Assembly: GCF_003031265.1 (NCBI RefSeq)
Contig: NZ_CP019966.1
Span: 1,984,001-2,048,000, forward strand
Origin: Rhodopseudomonas palustris
Lineage (GTDB): Bacteria > Pseudomonadota > Alphaproteobacteria > Rhizobiales > Xanthobacteraceae
Direction of reading: 5' to 3'
DNA length: 64,000 nt
The translations under genes were made by a program, and so were the position numbers. Shown piece by piece: positions 44,572-53,466 of this stretch; the stretch's first letter is position 1; the number at the start of each line of letters is the position of its first letter. The notes under the pieces were generated by a model. The model was not told where the DNA came from, ran no database searches, and was given only the letters and a program-made list of their open reading frames with translations.

Positions 44572-45651
44572 CTAATCGACGGTGCGGATCACGTTGGCGA
44601 TCGGCTTTGCGGTCGAAGCGGTCGGTTGCGCCGGCGCGACCTGGGCGTCGTACTCCGGTAGCGTGGTCACCCGGTCCTTGGCGGTGATGAACACGATCTT
44701 GTAACCGCCGGCCTTGAGCTGCGCGAGCAGCTCGGGCAGGGCCTGCGCGGTCGACTTCTGGAAGTCGTGCATCAGCAGGATGCCTTTGCCGGCCTTCTTG
44801 AGCTTGGCCATCACGCCGTTGATCAGCTGATCCGGCTTGTGAATCCGGAAGTCTTCGGAGTCGACGTCGATCGAGAACGTCGCGATGTTGCGCTCGCCAA
44901 GATACGCCTTCAGCTCCGGTGTCTGTCGCAGCTGGGGGAAGCGGAAGAACGGCGCCGTCGGCTGACCTGCGGACTGCACCACGCCGCTGATGCCCTTCTC
45001 GATTTCGTTCTTGGCTTCGGCGAACGGCTTGCTGGCGAGATTGACGTGTGACCAGGTGTGCGAACCGACGGTGTGGCCGGCGGCGATCACCTGCTTGAGG
45101 ATCGCCGGGTGCCAGCTCGCATGCTTGCCGATCGGGAAGAACACCGCCTTGACGCATTGCGCCTCCAGCGCTGCCAGCACCGCGGGGGTATTTACCGGCC
45201 ACGGGCCATCGTCAAAGGTCAGGGCGACTTCGCCGGGCTGCAGGAAGTCATAGTCGCGATATTGCGACATGCCGAGGCCCGGGCCGCCTGAGGTGTCGAT
45301 CTCGACGGTGCGCGAGATGCCCAGCGCGTTCGGATTGCTGCAGACCTGCCGCACCGGGGCCGGCGCCGGAGTCGGCAGCGCCGCGGGCTTGGCGGTCATC
45401 GCGGGATCAGCGGCGGTCGCGCGGGCTGGCTGGATGTTGGGGGCAGGGCTCTGCGCTGCACGGGGAGGCGTGCCGCCGGGCGTGGGCCAACGCGCAGCAA
45501 TCGTGCCGGTGGTGATTTCTTCCGAAGCGGACGGAGCGCGGGCGGCGTCGAGCTTGGAAGGGGTGAGGGTGAACCACGCGCGGCCGGCGCCGAGCCCGAC
45601 CAGGACAGCCAGCGTGCTACAGCCGGCTGCCAGCACCGCAAATTTACGCAT
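44572..45651 (-). CDS. NodB-type polysaccharide deacetylase (359 aa)
   Basis: The ATG at 45651 (MRKFAVLAAGCSTLAVLVGL) has GGGAG upstream and begins a signal anchor. A Pro/Ala-rich linker follows, and then a carbohydrate esterase family 4 domain: TFDDGP (catalytic and metal Asp), HTWSH (HxxxH metal ligands), RFPQLRQTPEL in place of the usual RxPYG, and VDSEDF in the DxxDW position. It probably removes acetyl or formyl groups from an envelope polysaccharide or peptidoglycan in the periplasm. The last 30 residues are an Ala/Pro tail. Confidence 0.9.
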   Translation of the reverse strand: MRKFAVLAAGCSTLAVLVGLGAGRAWFTLTPSKLDAARAPSASEEITTGTIAARWPTPGGTPPRAAQSPAPNIQPARATAADPAMTAKPAALPTPAPAPVRQVCSNPNALGISRTVEIDTSGGPGLGMSQYRDYDFLQPGEVALTFDDGPWPVNTPAVLAALEAQCVKAVFFPIGKHASWHPAILKQVIAAGHTVGSHTWSHVNLASKPFAEAKNEIEKGISGVVQSAGQPTAPFFRFPQLRQTPELKAYLGERNIATFSIDVDSEDFRIHKPDQLINGVMAKLKKAGKGILLMHDFQKSTAQALPELLAQLKAGGYKIVFITAKDRVTTLPEYDAQVAPAQPTASTAKPIANVIRTVD

Positions 45652-45730
45652 CGTCAACTCCCACACATACTAGCCGCTTGCCCCAGCGAACTTGGTCGCA
45701 AATTGGTTAAGCAGCGGTATGCAATTTGAG

Positions 45731-46261
45731 CTATCTGCGCGGTTTGATGCGTTTGCGTTGCGATTTGGTGGCGCGAGGTTTGCCGGCTTTGCCGCGCGAA
45801 GCATGGGCGACAGGCCGTGATCGCGCGGTTGGCCGCTCGGCGGTGTCCGCCGGCTGGGCCTGGGCGAAGGACTGCCGCAGGCTGTCGAGATTGGTGCCGA
45901 TCTCTCCGACCTGTTCCGACAGTTTCTTGGTCTCGCTGCGCTGGGCGGCGACCAGCCTTTCGATCTGCGCAAGCTGATCCTGCAGCGCCTGCAGTTGGTC
46001 GATCGATTGCTGCTGCGTCAGCTCCAGCCCCTTGGTGCGCTCCACCAGCTGTTCGGAGGTCTGCGCGACTCGGGCCTGCACCTGACGGCCGGCGGCGACT
46101 CGTTCCTGTTCAGGGCTGGTGCCGGTCGCAATGCGCCACAGAAAGATGGTGCCGATCCCGGCGATGATCAGCAGCAGGGCTGCGGCCGCAATCGCGATCG
46201 GCTGGGGGCCGAGGGCGGGGAAGCGACTAGCGCGCAGATCGGATGGCGGAATCTCGATCAT
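45731..46261 (-). CDS. Membrane-anchored coiled-coil protein (176 aa)
   Basis: A membrane helix (IAIAAAALLLIIAGIGTIFL) follows a short N-terminus, and a long coiled coil (AQTSEQLVERTKGLELTQQQ, SIDQLQALQDQLAQIERLVA) makes up the middle. The C-terminus is strongly basic (RGKAGKPRATKSQRKRIKPR). The ATG at 46261 is the best guess; a GTG 18 bases earlier is possible. I cannot recognise a family. A structural or DNA/RNA-contacting envelope protein would fit the features. Confidence 0.7.
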   Translation of the reverse strand: MIEIPPSDLRASRFPALGPQPIAIAAAALLLIIAGIGTIFLWRIATGTSPEQERVAAGRQVQARVAQTSEQLVERTKGLELTQQQSIDQLQALQDQLAQIERLVAAQRSETKKLSEQVGEIGTNLDSLRQSFAQAQPADTAERPTARSRPVAHASRGKAGKPRATKSQRKRIKPRR

Positions 46262-46440
46262 GGAGGTCACAAGCCTCACGTCGACGTCAAGTTCCCGTCC
46301 CCAGGGGCTTCAAAGCTATCACCCCACCCGTGACGGTTGCAACCGCCGACGGCTCCGCCATTAACAGTGCATTAACCATAACGGCTCCTTAATGCGACGC
46401 ACCGTGATCGGGTCGCAGGAAAGGACGCGGAGAGACCGGT

Positions 46441-46641
46441 ATGGGCACCATCATTGAATTTCCGGCGGATGCGGCATCGCGGCGGCCGGGCTCGCCCATG
46501 GTCGCGCCGTCCGATCACACCGCCACCGTGACCATCCTCCCGGTGATCCGGATCGAGCGTCACGTCGATGCCGGCAGCGACGGCGGGCCCAAACAGGGCG
46601 ATGCGCCCGGCCGGCGTCGCCGCCGCCGCGCCCGCTCCTGA
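46441..46641 (+). CDS. Small conserved protein (66 aa)
   Basis: A short gene with GGAGAGACCGGT upstream of the ATG. The N-terminus MGTIIEFPADAASRR and the basic C-terminus [10 protein letters not shown] are notable. It lies 17 bases before the lipoprotein gene on the same strand, which supports it being real and cotranscribed. I recall similar proteins in related genera. Function unknown. Confidence 0.6.
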   Translation: MGTIIEFPADAASRRPGSPMVAPSDHTATVTILPVIRIERHVDAGSDGGPKQGDAPGRRRRRRARS

Positions 46642-46658
46642 ACCGAAGAAGTTCATCG

Positions 46659-47441
46659 ATGTCCGCGGTCGGCCGTCCGGTCCTGATCCGGGGCAGGGCC
46701 GCCCGAACGGTTCTGCTCCTTCCCACCCTTGCGGCTGTCTTGCTCGGCGGCTGTGCTGGCGGTGATTTCGGACGCACGAGGCGCGACTTCGTCACCGACG
46801 ACATGCATCGCTGGATTGGCGCCGAAGCCACCGGCAGCATCGGCCTGCAAGCGTCGGCGTTTCAGTTGACCGACCAAGAGCGCAACATGCGCGACATGGC
46901 GTATCCGCTGATCGAAGCGCCGCATGCACGCCCCGCATGGAAGAGCGTGTTCGGTGATTACCAGCCGATCGCAGCGCCGTGGCGGCAGCAGCCGCCGTTT
47001 GATCGCACCGCCTACGGCAAGCTGCTGATCGATGAGCCGCATCGCTCGCACTCCTCCCGCTACAACGAGCTGATCCAGGACGTCCGCAACGACCTGACGA
47101 TGATCGAGCCGTTTCAGTTCACCGCGGCGCGGGTGCTCGAACTCGATCAGAAACGCAACGCGAGCCTAAAATACATCGCCGATCTGTCGCCAAATGAGCG
47201 CGCGGACGCAGTGGCGCGGATGGAAGAGAATTCTCTGATCGTGCAGTGGGTGCAGCAGTGCCTGCGCCGGCGCGCGTCGTCGTATCGCTGGGCGCTGGAG
47301 CGTTTGGTGATCATGGCGCCCGACGGCATCGCCGCCGACGCCGACCGCCTGATTGCCGAATTGGAATTGCAGGCCGCCAATCTCGGCCAGTTGGCCAAGC
47401 CCGCTGCACCGCAAAGCGGGGCAGTCGTGCGGAAGGGCTGA
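46659..47441 (+). CDS. Putative outer-membrane or periplasmic lipoprotein (260 aa)
   Basis: The signal sequence ends in a lipobox (AAVLLGGCAGG) with Cys at residue 32, so the protein should be lipidated. GAAGAAG precedes the ATG. The mature part is helical and rich in charged residues (SRYNELIQDVRNDLTMIEPF, KRNASLKYIADLSPNERADA, YRWALERLVIMAPDGIAADA). I do not recognise a family. The amphipathic helices suggest a scaffold or binding role in the periplasm. Confidence 0.75.
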   Translation: MSAVGRPVLIRGRAARTVLLLPTLAAVLLGGCAGGDFGRTRRDFVTDDMHRWIGAEATGSIGLQASAFQLTDQERNMRDMAYPLIEAPHARPAWKSVFGDYQPIAAPWRQQPPFDRTAYGKLLIDEPHRSHSSRYNELIQDVRNDLTMIEPFQFTAARVLELDQKRNASLKYIADLSPNERADAVARMEENSLIVQWVQQCLRRRASSYRWALERLVIMAPDGIAADADRLIAELELQAANLGQLAKPAAPQSGAVVRKG

Positions 47442-47593
47442 GTCGCACGTAGTTCACACGAGTGATGGGCCGATATCGCGCCGCATCATTCGATGGCGAT
47501 GTCGCATATCTGCGACTGTCTCCCAGCTTCTCTACGCAAGACCGAACTTCCTCCCGCGAACCAATCTGCGCGTCGCTTTTGGAGGAAGCGTTG

Positions 47594-48475
47594 ATGATCG
47601 ACTCTCTTGAACCGCAGGTGACGACTGCCGACGGATTGAGCGTGCCGGACGGCGCGCCTGAACTCGCACAAGCGCAGCGGACAGTTTGGCGCCTGGCTCA
47701 CATCGACTTCCCGTGGGACATCAACAAGGCGCTGGAATTTGCGCTGCTACGCACCTACGCGGTGCCGTCGATTTCAGGCCTGCTGGCGCGGACCGGTGAA
47801 TTCTCCGAGCGCGTGTCGAAGCGATACGACGACACCGCACTTCTGATCCGCGAGGTACTGCGCAACGGCCTCGACAGCGATCGCGCGCGCCGCTCGTTCG
47901 CGCGTATCAATGCGATGCACGGACGATATCGCATCGCCACGGACGACTACCTCTACGTTCTGTCGACCTTCGTGTTTTCGCCGATCGACTGGGTCGGCCG
48001 CTTTGGTCATCGGCCGATGACCGAGACCGAGCAGCATCTGTGGTTCGTCTATTGGAACGAGTTCGGTCGCCGGATGGGCATCGATGGCCTCTATCCGGAC
48101 ATCCACTCGTTTCGCGCGTTCGCAGACGAGTTCGAGCGTACGCGGTTCGTCTATGCGGAGTCGAACCGGCTGATCTCCGAACGCACGATCGATCTCGTGC
48201 TGTCGGATTACTTCGTGCCGCGGATTCTGCATCGCGGCGGACGGCAGGTCGCGCTGGCCATCACCGACCGGCCGTTGGTCGAGGCATTAGGGTTCACCTA
48301 TCCGTCGGCGCCGCTGCGCGTGCTCGCGCTCGGCGGGCTCGGACTGCGCCGTGCGATCCTGAAGCTGCTGCCGAAGCGTCGGGCACCGAAGTGGCAGGAG
48401 ATCGGCGGCCGCACCTATCCGGAAGGCTACAATATCGAGGAGCTGGGCACGTTCCCGCGCACCAAGGGCGCCTGA
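47594..48475 (+). CDS. Oxygenase MpaB-like/DUF2236 protein (293 aa)
   Basis: The ATG at 47594 has GGAGGAAG upstream and removes an unlikely 44-residue leader. The protein follows the DUF2236 pattern of MpaB and latex-clearing-protein-type heme or metal oxygenases: RTVWRLAHIDFPWDINKALE, RSFARINAMHGRYRIATDDY, FVFSPIDWVGRFGHRPMTET, YWNEFGRRMGIDGLY. The His in NAMHGRYRI fits the proposed metal-coordinating position. The reaction is unknown. Confidence 0.8.
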   Translation: MIDSLEPQVTTADGLSVPDGAPELAQAQRTVWRLAHIDFPWDINKALEFALLRTYAVPSISGLLARTGEFSERVSKRYDDTALLIREVLRNGLDSDRARRSFARINAMHGRYRIATDDYLYVLSTFVFSPIDWVGRFGHRPMTETEQHLWFVYWNEFGRRMGIDGLYPDIHSFRAFADEFERTRFVYAESNRLISERTIDLVLSDYFVPRILHRGGRQVALAITDRPLVEALGFTYPSAPLRVLALGGLGLRRAILKLLPKRRAPKWQEIGGRTYPEGYNIEELGTFPRTKGA

Positions 48476-48497
48476 CGGCATTGTGCCACGCGTGGTT

Positions 48498-48548
48498 CGA
48501 CAAACAAGGTGGCGCCGCGAGCGAGGGCGCGGTTCGCGTTGTTTGTCG
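48498..48548. terminator. Long inverted repeat between converging genes
   Basis: CGACAAACAA (48498-48507) pairs perfectly with TTGTTTGTCG (48539-48548). The 31-base interior is GC-rich and can form further pairs. It separates the MpaB-like gene (+) from the DUF1254 gene (-) and would work as a bidirectional terminator. Confidence 0.55.
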
Positions 48549-48554
48549 TCGAGA

Positions 48555-49124
48555 TTATGACTGCGACTTCACCTGCGGCTCCGACTGCGTCTTGCAGGTC
48601 GCGGCCTTCAGCGCCGCGCGGGCTTGCGGCATCAGGCCGGGCTCGGAGGCGAGCGCCTTCATCACGATCAGGCCGGTGGGAGTCGGCGAGTCGATGATCA
48701 GGCGGTCGGCCGAGGTAACGTCTTCGTCTTCCGGCAGCTCGGCATGCTGCTCGGCGGTCATCAGATCGAGCTCGATCACCTTGCGGCCGGCGGAGCGATC
48801 GTTGATCGCGTAGTAGGCGACTTCGCTGCGGGTGTAGAACGACACCGCGGTGTAGGCTTGGCTCACCGGCACCGCCAGCTTGATCGGGCCCTTCGACAGA
48901 TCGTAGCGGCACACCGCCATCGCGAACGCCGGATCGAGCAGCGGCAGCGGCGCGTTGTCGGGCGTAATGTCCGGCAACTGGGTCACCGCGTTGACCTGGG
49001 TCAGAGGTGCCAGCCGGGCGTAGGCGTCCTGGCCGGCGATCCGCGGCAGCACCAGGACGGTGACGAGATGCACGATGCCGCCGAGGACCAGTCCGGCAAT
49101 GATGGCGATGGAAAAGCGGATCAT
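48555..49124 (-). CDS. DUF1254-like membrane-anchored protein (189 aa)
   Basis: The ATG at 49124 overlaps the stop of the DUF1214 gene as ATGA. An N-terminal membrane helix (MIRFSIAIIAGLVLGGIVHL) is followed by a domain similar to DUF1254, with LPLLDPAFAMAVCRYDLSKG, VSQAYTAVSFYTRSEVAYYA and DRLIIDSPTPTGLIVMKALA. DUF1254 and DUF1214 usually occur as parts of one larger protein; here they are two small membrane-anchored proteins. Function unknown. Confidence 0.78.
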   Translation of the reverse strand: MIRFSIAIIAGLVLGGIVHLVTVLVLPRIAGQDAYARLAPLTQVNAVTQLPDITPDNAPLPLLDPAFAMAVCRYDLSKGPIKLAVPVSQAYTAVSFYTRSEVAYYAINDRSAGRKVIELDLMTAEQHAELPEDEDVTSADRLIIDSPTPTGLIVMKALASEPGLMPQARAALKAATCKTQSEPQVKSQS

Positions 49125-49699
49125 GGGCAGCCGATGGTGGCGACCGTCGGCATCGGCGCGTCGCGTTGGGTTCGGGTGGCGATGCCGACCGGGGTATCGT
49201 ACAGCCGCAGCATCACCCAATAGCGGTCGACGCCTCCGGTCGGCAGCCAGTTGCCGCCGCGGGCACGGGCCGCGATCCGGATGCTGAACTTGCCTTCGGC
49301 GTCGCGAATGATCTCTTGGCTGGTGAAGCCGTAGCGCTCCAGCGTATTGGCGACCAGATTGCCCCGCGGATCGTACAGCGTCAGCGTCCAGAACCGCGCG
49401 GCGGGAGTGACACCGCTGATTTCAACGTCGCAGCGGCCGTCCAGCGGGCGCTTGTTATCGTCGGTGGTGGCGAGGAACGAGATGCCGTCGCCGGCGCCAA
49501 CCGGCAGCGCGCCGCTGCGCACGATCGCGGCGCGGGCGTAAGGATCGACCTCGGAGGTGCCGACCCGCGGCCGCGCCGTCCAGGCGCCGATCGTCAGCGT
49601 GCCAAAATCGGTGCCGCGCGTCGCGGTGATCCAGGTGGCGCCGATGCCGACGCCGGCGGCGATCAGCAGGGCCAGCAGAGTGAGGACGATCAGGCGCAC
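49121..49699 (-). CDS. DUF1214 membrane-anchored protein (192 aa)
   Basis: The GTG at 49699 (VRLIVLTLLALLIAAGVGIG) has GGGGATGG upstream and directly begins a membrane helix. Upstream in-frame codons give an Arg-rich leader and are rejected. The domain shows the DUF1214 features: RAAIVRSGALPVGAGDGISF, then RFWTLTLYDPRGNLVANTLE and GNWLPTGGVDRYWVMLRLYD. It is coupled to the DUF1254-like gene downstream by ATGA, so the pair should act together. Confidence 0.82.
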   Translation of the reverse strand: MRLIVLTLLALLIAAGVGIGATWITATRGTDFGTLTIGAWTARPRVGTSEVDPYARAAIVRSGALPVGAGDGISFLATTDDNKRPLDGRCDVEISGVTPAARFWTLTLYDPRGNLVANTLERYGFTSQEIIRDAEGKFSIRIAARARGGNWLPTGGVDRYWVMLRLYDTPVGIATRTQRDAPMPTVATIGCP

Positions 49700-49742
49700 G
49701 TCGCAGCCATCCCCGATGTCATCGTCAGTCGCATCGCCGCGC

Positions 49743-52016
49743 TCAATTCTTCTGGGCCGCTGCCGGGGCGGAGCCGGGCGACGCCGCCGCCATGCTGTCC
49801 GTGAGGCCCACCGTGCCGGTCGATACCTTGCGGCCGGTCGCCGGAGCAGGGGCGGAATCGAGTGCACGGCTGGTATCGTCGAGCATCTTCTCCACCCGCA
49901 CCAGGATCTCGGCGCCGCGCCGCGTCAGCACCGGTGGCGGAGCCGCTTTCACTTCGGCGCTCTCAGCGCCCGCAGCACGTTCGCCCGGCGTCGCCGGCAG
50001 CTTCTCGCCCATGCCGACGCCGGCCAGCTCCTTGACCTCGACGCCCTGATGCGCCGCTACCATGATGTCGTGCCAGGTTTGCGCCGGCAGCGAGCCGCCG
50101 GTCATCCGGTTGGTCGGCGAGTAGTCGTCGTTGCCGTACCACACCGCGCAAGCGAAGTTGCCGGTGTAGCCGACGAACCAGGCGTCGCGATAGGCGTTGG
50201 TGGTGCCGGTCTTGCCGGCGGCCGGAATGCCGTCGAGCCGCGCGCGCCGCGCGGTGCCCTCGGTGACGACGTGGCTCATCATCCCAGCCATATCGGCGGC
50301 GATGTTGGCGGGGATCGCGCGCCGCGGCTGCGGGCCGTCGCGGTCCCAGCGCCACACCAGGTCGCCGGCGCCGGTGCGGATCTCCAGCACCGCATGCGGC
50401 TTCACCGCCAGGCCCTTGTTGGGGAAGGTCACGTAGGCGACCGCGTGCTCGACCACGGTGACCTCGGTCGAACCGATCGGCAGCGAGGGGGTGTCGAGCA
50501 GCGGTGCAGTGAGGCCGAACCGGCGCGCCACCTCGACGATCTTGGCGCGGCCCTTCTTGGCCGAGTCCCACTGGTTCTTCGGATTGCCGCCGATCGCGAT
50601 CGACAGCTTCACCGGCACCACGTTGATCGAGCGGGTGATCGCCTGGGTCAGCGTCACCGAGCCGGAATAGGAGTGGCCGTAGTTTTGTGGGCACCAGTTG
50701 CCGAGGCAGACCGGGCCGTCGACCACGATCGAGGTCGGCTTGAAGCCGTTCAGCAGCGCCGTGGTGTAAACGTAAGGCTTGAACGACGAACCCGGCTGGC
50801 GATAGGCGTCGACCGCGCGGTTGAACTGGCTGGAGCCATAGTCGCGGCCGCCGACCATCGCGCGCACGCCGCCATCGAGATCGGACACTACGGTGGCGGC
50901 CTGGGTCGCGTGATAATCGCGGCCGAACTGCCGGAGCTGGTTCTCGATCGCGCTCTCGGCGGCGCGTTGCACGTTCATGTCGATCGCGGTGCGGACCACG
51001 AACACGCGCTCGGTGTACGACTTCGGGAAGGTGTCGACGATCTTGCGGACTTCGTCGAACGCCCAATCGAGATAGTAGTTCGGCGAGTTCTCGTCGCGGC
51101 GGTCGACCACCGAGGCCGGATTACGACGAGCGCCGAACACCTGGCCCTCGGTCATGAACCCGGCGTCGACCAGATTGTCGAGTACCTGGTTGGCGCGGGC
51201 GCGGGCGGCGGGGAGGTTGATGTGCGGGGCGTATTTGGTGGGCGCCTTGAACAGGCCGGCAAGCATCGCCGCCTCCGCGAGGTTCACGTCGCGCACCGAC
51301 TTGTTGAAATAGAAGTGGGCCGCGCCGTCGGCGCCGAAGGTGCCGCCGCCCATATAGGCGCGATCGAGATACAGCTTCAGGATCTCGTTCTTGGTCAGCC
51401 GGGTTTCCAGCCAGATCGCCAGGAACGCTTCGTTGATCTTGCGTTCGAGCGTGCGCTCGTTGGACAGGAACAGGTTCTTGGCGAGCTGCTGGCTGATCGA
51501 CGAGCCGCCCTGGCGCACGCCGCCGGCCTGGGCGTTGGTCACCAGCGCGCGCAACGTGCCGGCGACGTCGATGCCGAAATGATCGTAGAACCGGCGGTCC
51601 TCGGTGGCGAGGGTGGCCTTGATCAGGTTGTCCGGGAAGTCCTCGAGTGGGATCGCGTCGTTGTGCTTGATGCCGCGGCTGCCGATCGGATTACCGTAGC
51701 GATCGAGGAAGGTAACGGCGAGGTCGGACTTCTTCAGCCAGTCCTCATCCGAGGTCTCGCGGAATGCCGGCTGCGCCAGCGCCAGCAGCGCGACGAGGCC
51801 GAGCAGTCCGATCGAGGCGGCCTCCGACAGCGGCTCGATAAACACCCAGCGCTTCCAGCCGCCGACATAGAAGCGGTCCATATAGGTCGAGAACCGCTCC
51901 CACAGCTCTCTGATACCGACCGCCGATGAGAACAGCGTCGAGTCGAGCCGAGCGTCGAGGTCCAGAAACCAATTCCGGATCCGCTGCTTCCAATTGTCTG
52001 GCAGAATCTTCGGCAC
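49743..52016 (-). CDS. Class A penicillin-binding protein, PBP1A family (757 aa)
   Basis: Bifunctional peptidoglycan synthase. One membrane helix at about 65-82 anchors it. The glycosyltransferase domain (GT51) has the catalytic Glu in ATEDRRFYDHFGID (Glu139) and RQGGSSISQQLAKNLFL. The transpeptidase domain has SSFKP (about residue 410), SIN and KTGTT (about residue 600). The C-terminus is an Ala/Pro-rich tail. The length fits the PBP1A/1C-like group. It would polymerise and cross-link peptidoglycan during growth. Flanked by AT-rich, non-coding sequence upstream. Confidence 0.95.
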   Translation of the reverse strand: MPKILPDNWKQRIRNWFLDLDARLDSTLFSSAVGIRELWERFSTYMDRFYVGGWKRWVFIEPLSEAASIGLLGLVALLALAQPAFRETSDEDWLKKSDLAVTFLDRYGNPIGSRGIKHNDAIPLEDFPDNLIKATLATEDRRFYDHFGIDVAGTLRALVTNAQAGGVRQGGSSISQQLAKNLFLSNERTLERKINEAFLAIWLETRLTKNEILKLYLDRAYMGGGTFGADGAAHFYFNKSVRDVNLAEAAMLAGLFKAPTKYAPHINLPAARARANQVLDNLVDAGFMTEGQVFGARRNPASVVDRRDENSPNYYLDWAFDEVRKIVDTFPKSYTERVFVVRTAIDMNVQRAAESAIENQLRQFGRDYHATQAATVVSDLDGGVRAMVGGRDYGSSQFNRAVDAYRQPGSSFKPYVYTTALLNGFKPTSIVVDGPVCLGNWCPQNYGHSYSGSVTLTQAITRSINVVPVKLSIAIGGNPKNQWDSAKKGRAKIVEVARRFGLTAPLLDTPSLPIGSTEVTVVEHAVAYVTFPNKGLAVKPHAVLEIRTGAGDLVWRWDRDGPQPRRAIPANIAADMAGMMSHVVTEGTARRARLDGIPAAGKTGTTNAYRDAWFVGYTGNFACAVWYGNDDYSPTNRMTGGSLPAQTWHDIMVAAHQGVEVKELAGVGMGEKLPATPGERAAGAESAEVKAAPPPVLTRRGAEILVRVEKMLDDTSRALDSAPAPATGRKVSTGTVGLTDSMAAASPGSAPAAAQKN

Positions 52017-52263
52017 CGGGCTTCTGACCCTTGGGTAACGACGCCGCCTCGGCGCCGGAATGACGTCTTGCGGCAGCGTTGCGGCAAACCAAAGGCGATT
52101 CGACGCACTTTAAAGGTCTTCACCTTCTAGCCGAGCGGTGCGGACAAACCAACGGCGTCGCAGGGATTTCAGGCAACGACGAGGCTGGCGAGCAACACGG
52201 CTCCGGCTCAGTTTGGATCGGATGTTCTCGAAGAGACCTGCACTTCACGCCATAAATTATTCA

Positions 52264-52310
52264 TTGACGGATAAATCCGAAAATGAATAAATGCGGCATA
52301 TTGAAATATG
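52264..52310 (+). promoter_or_regulatory. AT-rich promoter/operator region of the ATPase operon
   Basis: In a region otherwise above 60% GC, 52245-52315 is strongly AT-rich. TTGACG (52264-52269) and ATAAAT (52287-52292) are spaced by 17 bases as a sigma-70 promoter. A perfect inverted repeat, CATATT-GA-AATATG, sits at 52297-52310, just downstream of the -10 box and 20 bases before the ATG. The AT-hook at the end of the second gene's protein could contact such DNA. Confidence 0.5.
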
Positions 52311-52329
52311 ATATTGTTGGGGGCGCGCG

Positions 52330-53466
52330 ATGGCGCATCGGGATTGCGAGACGGCAGAGGTGTTGCGGCTGCTGGAGGCCGGGAAGAGCATCCAGATGTT
52401 GGCGCCGCGGCGGGTCGGCAAGACCTGGCTGATGCACGAGGTCGAGCGGCAGCTCAAACAGCAGGGATGGCTGACGATCTTCTCCGACGTCGAGGGGATG
52501 GCGAGCGAGGAGGAGTTCCTCCGCGATCTCTGCAAGAAGATCGAGGATGCGGGATCACTCGCACAGCGCGCTCGCGGTCAGATCCTGCATCGGCTCAAGC
52601 AACTCACCACTGCGAGCATCGAAGGCGGCAATCTGATCGGTGCGATCGGTCGAGTCGACGTCAAGCAATTCTCCGAGGCGTTGGTCGCGTCGTTGCACGA
52701 CGAGCATCCCAAGGTGCTGATCCTGATCGACGAGATTTCGCTGTTCGTATCGGCGCTGATCTCGAAGGGGCCGGAGGCGGCGCAGGCGTTCTTGTATCAC
52801 TTGCGCAAGCTGCGCCAGTCCTACCCCAACGTGCGCTGGCTGCTGACTGGATCGATCGGACTCGACGTCGTGGCGCGGCGGCTGGGGCTCGGCGGCGCCC
52901 TGATCGATCTCGAGATATTTCCGCTCGAACCGTTCTCCGCGCAGGAGGCTCGTGCGTTCATCGACGCGCTGTGTGCGGATCGCAAGGTGCGGTGGCGGTT
53001 CGTCCTCGACGATGCCGGCTTCGATTATCTGGCCGCCGAGCTCGGCTGGCTGTCGCCCTATTATCTCGAATTGATTGCTAATCGGATCAGGCTGTCGCCT
53101 AACGATGGCGGAGCGGCGGCCGTTCCGACGAATGCCGAGATCGACCGCGCCTTCGACGAACTCCTCGGGCACGCCTACCGCAATAATTTCGTCGCCTGGG
53201 AAGAGCACCTCAACAAGAACTTCCCAAAGCCGGACACCGAAGTTCTGTACGCGATCCTGGGTTGTTGCTGCGGCGATCGATCCGGCGAGATCGCCTCCAC
53301 CATCCTCGCTAAGGTCAATCAGAAGCATCCAGTTGTCTCGCACCGCGATCTGATGAACCTGATGACCGCCTTGGCCAACGACGGCTTCGTGACCGAGGTC
53401 GATGGCCGCTGGCGTTTCCGTTCCGGCCTGCTGCGCCGCTACTGGATCAAGTACATCTGCCCATGA
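52330..53466 (+). CDS. P-loop ATPase of the archaeal-ATPase/STAND type (378 aa)
   Basis: Cytoplasmic NTPase. Walker A is APRRVGKTWLM (residues about 23-33), Walker B is VLILIDEIS (about 137-145) and a sensor-like VRWLLTGSIG follows. The C-terminal part is a winged-helix domain (SHRDLMNLMTALANDGFVTE then WRFRSGLLRRYWIKY), whose FRSxLLRxYW end is typical of archaeal-type ATPases (PF01637-like). No nuclease, TIR or protease effector domain is visible. The ATG has GGGGGCG upstream. Its last codons overlap the next gene's start as ATGA. The function is unknown. It likely works with the following gene. Confidence 0.88.
   Translation: MAHRDCETAEVLRLLEAGKSIQMLAPRRVGKTWLMHEVERQLKQQGWLTIFSDVEGMASEEEFLRDLCKKIEDAGSLAQRARGQILHRLKQLTTASIEGGNLIGAIGRVDVKQFSEALVASLHDEHPKVLILIDEISLFVSALISKGPEAAQAFLYHLRKLRQSYPNVRWLLTGSIGLDVVARRLGLGGALIDLEIFPLEPFSAQEARAFIDALCADRKVRWRFVLDDAGFDYLAAELGWLSPYYLELIANRIRLSPNDGGAAAVPTNAEIDRAFDELLGHAYRNNFVAWEEHLNKNFPKPDTEVLYAILGCCCGDRSGEIASTILAKVNQKHPVVSHRDLMNLMTALANDGFVTEVDGRWRFRSGLLRRYWIKYICP

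Noticed and set aside
45269..45673. Frame opposite the deacetylase signal region
   Set aside because: Ala/Pro-rich antisense shadow of the deacetylase linker; no start site or domain.
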